Below, piece by piece: positions 60,932 to 64,000 of a DNA stretch of 64,000 nucleotides. The stretch is taken from positions 57,501 to 121,500 of the forward strand of contig NC_018324.1 in assembly GCF_000234665.1 (NCBI RefSeq), in the 5' to 3' direction. Source of the stretch: Leishmania mexicana MHOM/GT/2001/U1103 (Eukaryota > Euglenozoa > Kinetoplastea > Trypanosomatida > Trypanosomatidae). Positions within the stretch are counted from its first letter, which is position 1, and each line of letters starts with the position of its first letter. The notes under the pieces were generated by a model. The model had not been told where the DNA came from. It did no database searches and saw only the letters and a list, made by a program, of their open reading frames with translations. The translations under genes and the position numbers were made by a program.

Positions 60932-62464
60932 CTAACGAGCGCCTGAGGAAGAAATGGTAATACCGTACACCTTCGCCAAAAACTGCGTACGCTCCTCCAG
61001 CGTCGCCTTGGCCTTTGGAAGCATGTCTGCCTTAGATTCCCACTTCACGAGCGACGGCGTCGCGCGCACCTCCTCCAGCATCTTGGTTTGGGCCTCATTG
61101 TGCACGTTCAGCGACGCACATGCCCACAGAGCGTTCACCCGCACAGCAGGATCCATTGCTACCCCCGGGTACGCCGCGAATAGCTGCGTGCAGACGTAGA
61201 TGAGCTCGTCATTGCGCTCCTGCACGGCAGCGAAGCTGCTGAGAATGACGGCAGCGTCCGCCACGTCCACATACCCGCCCTGTCTGTGCAGTGCCACGAA
61301 GCGGGACGCGAGCAGTGGAAAGAGTTCTGCGTCGAATAGGTCAAAGGCGCTCAGCGCGTTCAACACGGTCGCAATCTCATCCGCGCGAAAGTCCGCGGCC
61401 ACCTTGCAGGCCCGCTCTGCCAAGGCGCCAAGCACGTCCTCGGAGGCGACATCCGCCTCGTAGTAGGCGTTGGTGACCTTCGCGATCGATGCGGCGTCGA
61501 AGGTGTCGGCGATGGCAACTGTCCTGGCGCCAAGGCTCTCCATGACCTCCGCCTTGCCACGCCCCGCACGCACTACGCACGAGACCAGAGAAGCCATGAG
61601 AGGGGCGTGGAGTTCATTCAGCTGCCCCAGAAGGCGCTGCTCGTAGGCGCTGAAGAGGTCCTCGTCAATCTGGCGCAGCTCCGTAAACGCCTCCAGGACT
61701 GTCAGGCTGATGATCGGTGACGCTTCCGTCACCTTGCGGAGAGCGTGGTCCCGCAGAGTCAGCATGAGAGCGGGGTGGAGGAACTTGACACGAGACACGG
61801 CATATGCCACATTCGCGATGTGCGCCAGCGGCACACGAGGATCCTTGAGCACCGTGGCACCGTTGTCGCACAAGGCCTTGTACAGCCCGGGGTGCTGTAC
61901 CCCGGATCGACCGTAGGCATTGATGAGCACCGCCGTCGTCACGGCATCCATTGCCCCCGCCTTCTCGCGCAGAAACGGAATGAACGTGAAGAGTACCTCG
62001 TGGAGGTGTTCGCTGCGCAGGACAAGACAGCTGTGGACAATACGGGCGAGTGACGCGACGTCCATGGTCTGTTCGCCCTCAGCGGTCATAGCGGCCTCCA
62101 ACACGGCCGAGTAGGGCTGACCTTTGGTCGCGTCGATACGTAGCTGTGAGGCAACGTAGCATACTTTGCTCGCCACGGCGGGCGTGTAGGCGGTCTTCAG
62201 GTCATCTAGCACCTCCACCTCGTAGAGCTGCCGCCCGTACCGTAGCAGTTCCACCCGTCGGTCTTGTGCCGTCTGCAGCTGCTGCTGTACCTGCTCTATA
62301 GAAGAAACAAACGAGTTCGTGGTGATAGCGCGGGCTACCGCAAGCGCGGCAATGGGCCAGCAGGCGAGACGACGACGCATCCCCACAAAGCGGTGCGGGG
62401 TCTCTGGGTGGCGCTGCCGCAGTGTCCTGGTGAACGGGCACCAGCCTCGAATGCAGCACAACAA
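60932..62464 (-). CDS. Probable mitochondrial helical-repeat (RNA-binding-like) protein
   Basis: The 510-residue protein starts with a basic, acid-poor stretch (MLCCIRGWCPFTRTLRQRH) that could be a mitochondrial presequence; internal Met29 (MRRRLACWPI) is an alternative start with the same character. From about 75 to 470 it consists of tandem helical units of about 35-38 residues, with recurring patterns such as VTTAVLINAYGRSGV, LAHIANVAYAVSRVKF, LMASLVSCVVRAGR, IAKVTNAYYEADV, EIATVLNALSAFD and DAAVILSSFAAVQERN. This is the layout of the octotrico-/heptatricopeptide-type RNA-binding repeat proteins of mitochondria and chloroplasts, related in style to FASTK/RAP proteins. In trypanosomatids such proteins act in mitochondrial RNA processing, editing complexes or the mitoribosome. 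No RAP domain is evident at the C-terminus. Confidence 0.8.
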   Translation of the reverse strand: MLCCIRGWCPFTRTLRQRHPETPHRFVGMRRRLACWPIAALAVARAITTNSFVSSIEQVQQQLQTAQDRRVELLRYGRQLYEVEVLDDLKTAYTPAVASKVCYVASQLRIDATKGQPYSAVLEAAMTAEGEQTMDVASLARIVHSCLVLRSEHLHEVLFTFIPFLREKAGAMDAVTTAVLINAYGRSGVQHPGLYKALCDNGATVLKDPRVPLAHIANVAYAVSRVKFLHPALMLTLRDHALRKVTEASPIISLTVLEAFTELRQIDEDLFSAYEQRLLGQLNELHAPLMASLVSCVVRAGRGKAEVMESLGARTVAIADTFDAASIAKVTNAYYEADVASEDVLGALAERACKVAADFRADEIATVLNALSAFDLFDAELFPLLASRFVALHRQGGYVDVADAAVILSSFAAVQERNDELIYVCTQLFAAYPGVAMDPAVRVNALWACASLNVHNEAQTKMLEEVRATPSLVKWESKADMLPKAKATLEERTQFLAKVYGITISSSGAR

Positions 62465-62922
62465 GATCCAAGCACGTCAGCGCGCAGATTTTGTCACGGG
62501 TAGAGGCAAAAGGCCAGCGAAGGAGAGGAGAGGGAGGAACAAAGAAAAGTTCTGCCCTGCCGGGAGGAAGTCGTCTGCGTCTTGCGGTGCAGCTCTGGAG
62601 ACTGAGACACGTAGCGCTGCGGAGGGAAAACGATGCGAGGATGCTGTGCTAGCCCGTCTCTCTGTCTTTCGTGCGTGTTGACGACGGTGAGGGAAGGCGA
62701 TAGTTGTGTATGCGTACGAGGCCGCTTGGATAGGGGTCCACAATGATGCACCCTTCAATGACCGCTGTCGCGTGGGAGGAGGCGCAGAAGCATGTGCGAA
62801 AGGAGCGAAAGAAAAGGAGAGGTAGTGCGGCAAGTGTGTGGAGGTGAAGCGCAGCGCATGTCGCGAAAAGTAACCAAGAAGGATCCCCAAAGAACTGCCT
62901 TACGTACTATGTGTGTATGCGT

Positions 62923-62947
62923 GGGGAAGGGAGGGGATGGGAGGGGG
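62923..62947 (+). other. Potential G-quadruplex motif
   Basis: Five G-tracts of 3-7 bases (62923-62926, 62929-62931, 62933-62936, 62939-62941, 62943-62949) have one- or two-base loops. The G-rich strand is the template. Confidence 0.55.
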
Positions 62948-63708
62948 GGTACAGGGCATGAGTAAGATAAGATCGAAAAACAACAGAGGGAAATATGGAG
63001 TGATAGAGGACCAACGTGGGAATGGAGATGTACACGAGTGAGCGAGAGAGGAAGGGCCTTGCCCCACGCATGCTCCCTTCCTCACGACAGGATCGGCAAA
63101 CCCACACACACTGTCCTACCACTCAAGTCGACACACGCACGTCCCCACCCACTCACACACATACCACACCCCTGCCTCACAAAAAATGATGTGCGCGCGG
63201 TGCTATAAATGATAGCAGCGCAACGTGTACCGCCTCACCGCCGCTGCTGTTGCTTCACGCGTAGACGACACGTCAACTGTCACAACGAAGGATGCTTGTC
63301 TCTCGTCTTATATTTTGTTTCGCTCGGTGTTGCTCCTGAATGCTTGCTGGAGGAATCTAGTACATTACACACATGGACGCACACATGCAAACAGGCACGT
63401 GTGACGCTGCGAGTGCCGCGGAGGAGATGTACCTATCAAACGGCAGCCGAAGAAAAGGGTGAGAGGGCCGTGTGTAGCTCGCAGTAGTGGTGGCAATGCC
63501 AATGAGCAATGCTGAGAAGAGGGAGGAAACAAAAACACGCAGCTGCGGCGGATAAATGGTGGGGGAAGCTCCTCTAGTAATGATATGCGTGTGCGTGAAG
63601 AACAAACAAAGACGAAAATGAAGCATGACAGTACTGAGCCAAACACCAGAAAGGGTAGAGACGGAGGGAACAGGGAGGAAGAAGAAAAGGGGGCAGGGGC
63701 AATGCCCG

Positions 63709-63930
63709 TCAGTCATCCACCAGCGAGCACTTGCGAGGAGGATCGGCCTTCGTGAAGTGAGCGTATGGCAACACAGAGGTTACCAGAGGGGCCAAGTAGG
63801 GAGCCGTGGCGTATACACGTGACACACTCCAACGGGTCTTCACCTTGCTTGTAACCAACGAAAGGAAGATAAAATCGTCACTGTGATCAGCCCTCCGCCT
63901 TCCACCACCCCAGACTGCGTCCCCTAGCGG
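63709..63930 (-). other. Met-less open frame, possible gene remnant or missed exon
   Basis: The minus strand is open for 73 codons, from just after a TAG (63933-63931) to a TGA (63711-63709). It contains no Met codon. The last 50 residues look protein-like, with segments such as DDFIFLSLVTSKVKTRW and VYATAPYLAPLVTS, ending KCSLVDD. A strong pyrimidine tract ending TTTCTTTAG lies about 20-25 bp upstream of the TAG. It could be the tail of a frameshifted or degraded gene, or chance. I recognise no family. Confidence 0.25.
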
Positions 63931-64000
63931 CTACCCAGGTCAGAGTCCTGCACGATTTGATCTAAAGAAAGTAACGAGAAGGGAGGCAAAAAAAGAATTG

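Larger units (their letters stand above)
62465..64000. other. Right-edge intergenic region
   Basis: It holds the 5' UTR of the helical-repeat gene and, towards the edge, a minus-strand open stretch without Met (63709-63930, listed separately). A G-rich run lies at 62923-62947. Confidence 0.55.

Overview
The window looks like a piece of a Leishmania (or very close trypanosomatid) nuclear chromosome. It is GC-rich. All 25 intact protein genes I accept lie on the minus strand, none shows an intron, and they are separated by 0.5-3 kb intergenic stretches rich in pyrimidine tracts (as seen in the RNA) and CA/GT microsatellites. It also carries SIDER-type short degenerate retroposons. This is what one directional polycistronic transcription unit looks like, read from position 64000 down to 1, with each mRNA cut out by SL trans-splicing and polyadenylation. 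From memory of L. major gene order (FKBP12-like, xylulokinase, proteasome beta subunit) I think it corresponds to the early part of chromosome 36, but I could not check that.

In transcription order, right to left: a mitochondrial-looking helical-repeat protein (62464-60932); a TFIIA-gamma-like factor (58807-58268); an AAAP amino acid permease (56162-54678); a small unknown protein (53527-52931); an antisense diverged SIDER (about 52060-52624); a coiled-coil/PDZ protein (51414-50074); two unknowns (49397-48894, 47649-45679); an intergenic region with an exact 435-bp tandem repeat (43392-44350); an unknown basic-tailed protein (42516-42055); a PIP kinase (41471-40104); EMC3 (39076-38297); an IQ-motif protein (37151-35640); NOP10 (33595-33404); RNase HII (32206-30773); a decayed ankyrin-repeat pseudogene (about 29683-28560); proteasome beta-4 (27944-27324); VPS25 (26120-25428); a CoA-type Nudix hydrolase (24352-23429); a two-pass membrane protein (22183-21233); a TFIIS-like protein (20735-20130); a protein with three calponin-homology-like domains (19036-16613); a bacterial-type xylulokinase ending in the glycosomal signal AKL (15720-14257); SIDER copy B (13562-14136); eIF3 subunit L (11334-9700); a coiled-coil protein (8398-7724); FKBP12 (6792-6463); SIDER copy A (5324-5897); dolichol-phosphate-mannose synthase (5050-4262); and an ATP-grasp-like/SET fusion protein (2783-1362).

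The genes do not form a functional operon. Neighbours serve unrelated housekeeping roles (transcription, translation, membrane insertion, endosomal sorting, proteolysis, lipid signalling), as is normal in trypanosomatids, where regulation is mostly through 3' UTRs. The points I find most worth checking are: the apparently identical, same-orientation SIDER pair flanking an 8.2-kb segment that holds FKBP12, a coiled-coil gene and eIF3L; the ATP-grasp-like/SET fusion; the triple CH-like protein; the rewired drug pocket of FKBP12; and the exact 435-bp tandem repeat. I found no CRISPR array, rRNA or tRNA gene, and no clear evidence of a completely new multi-gene system.
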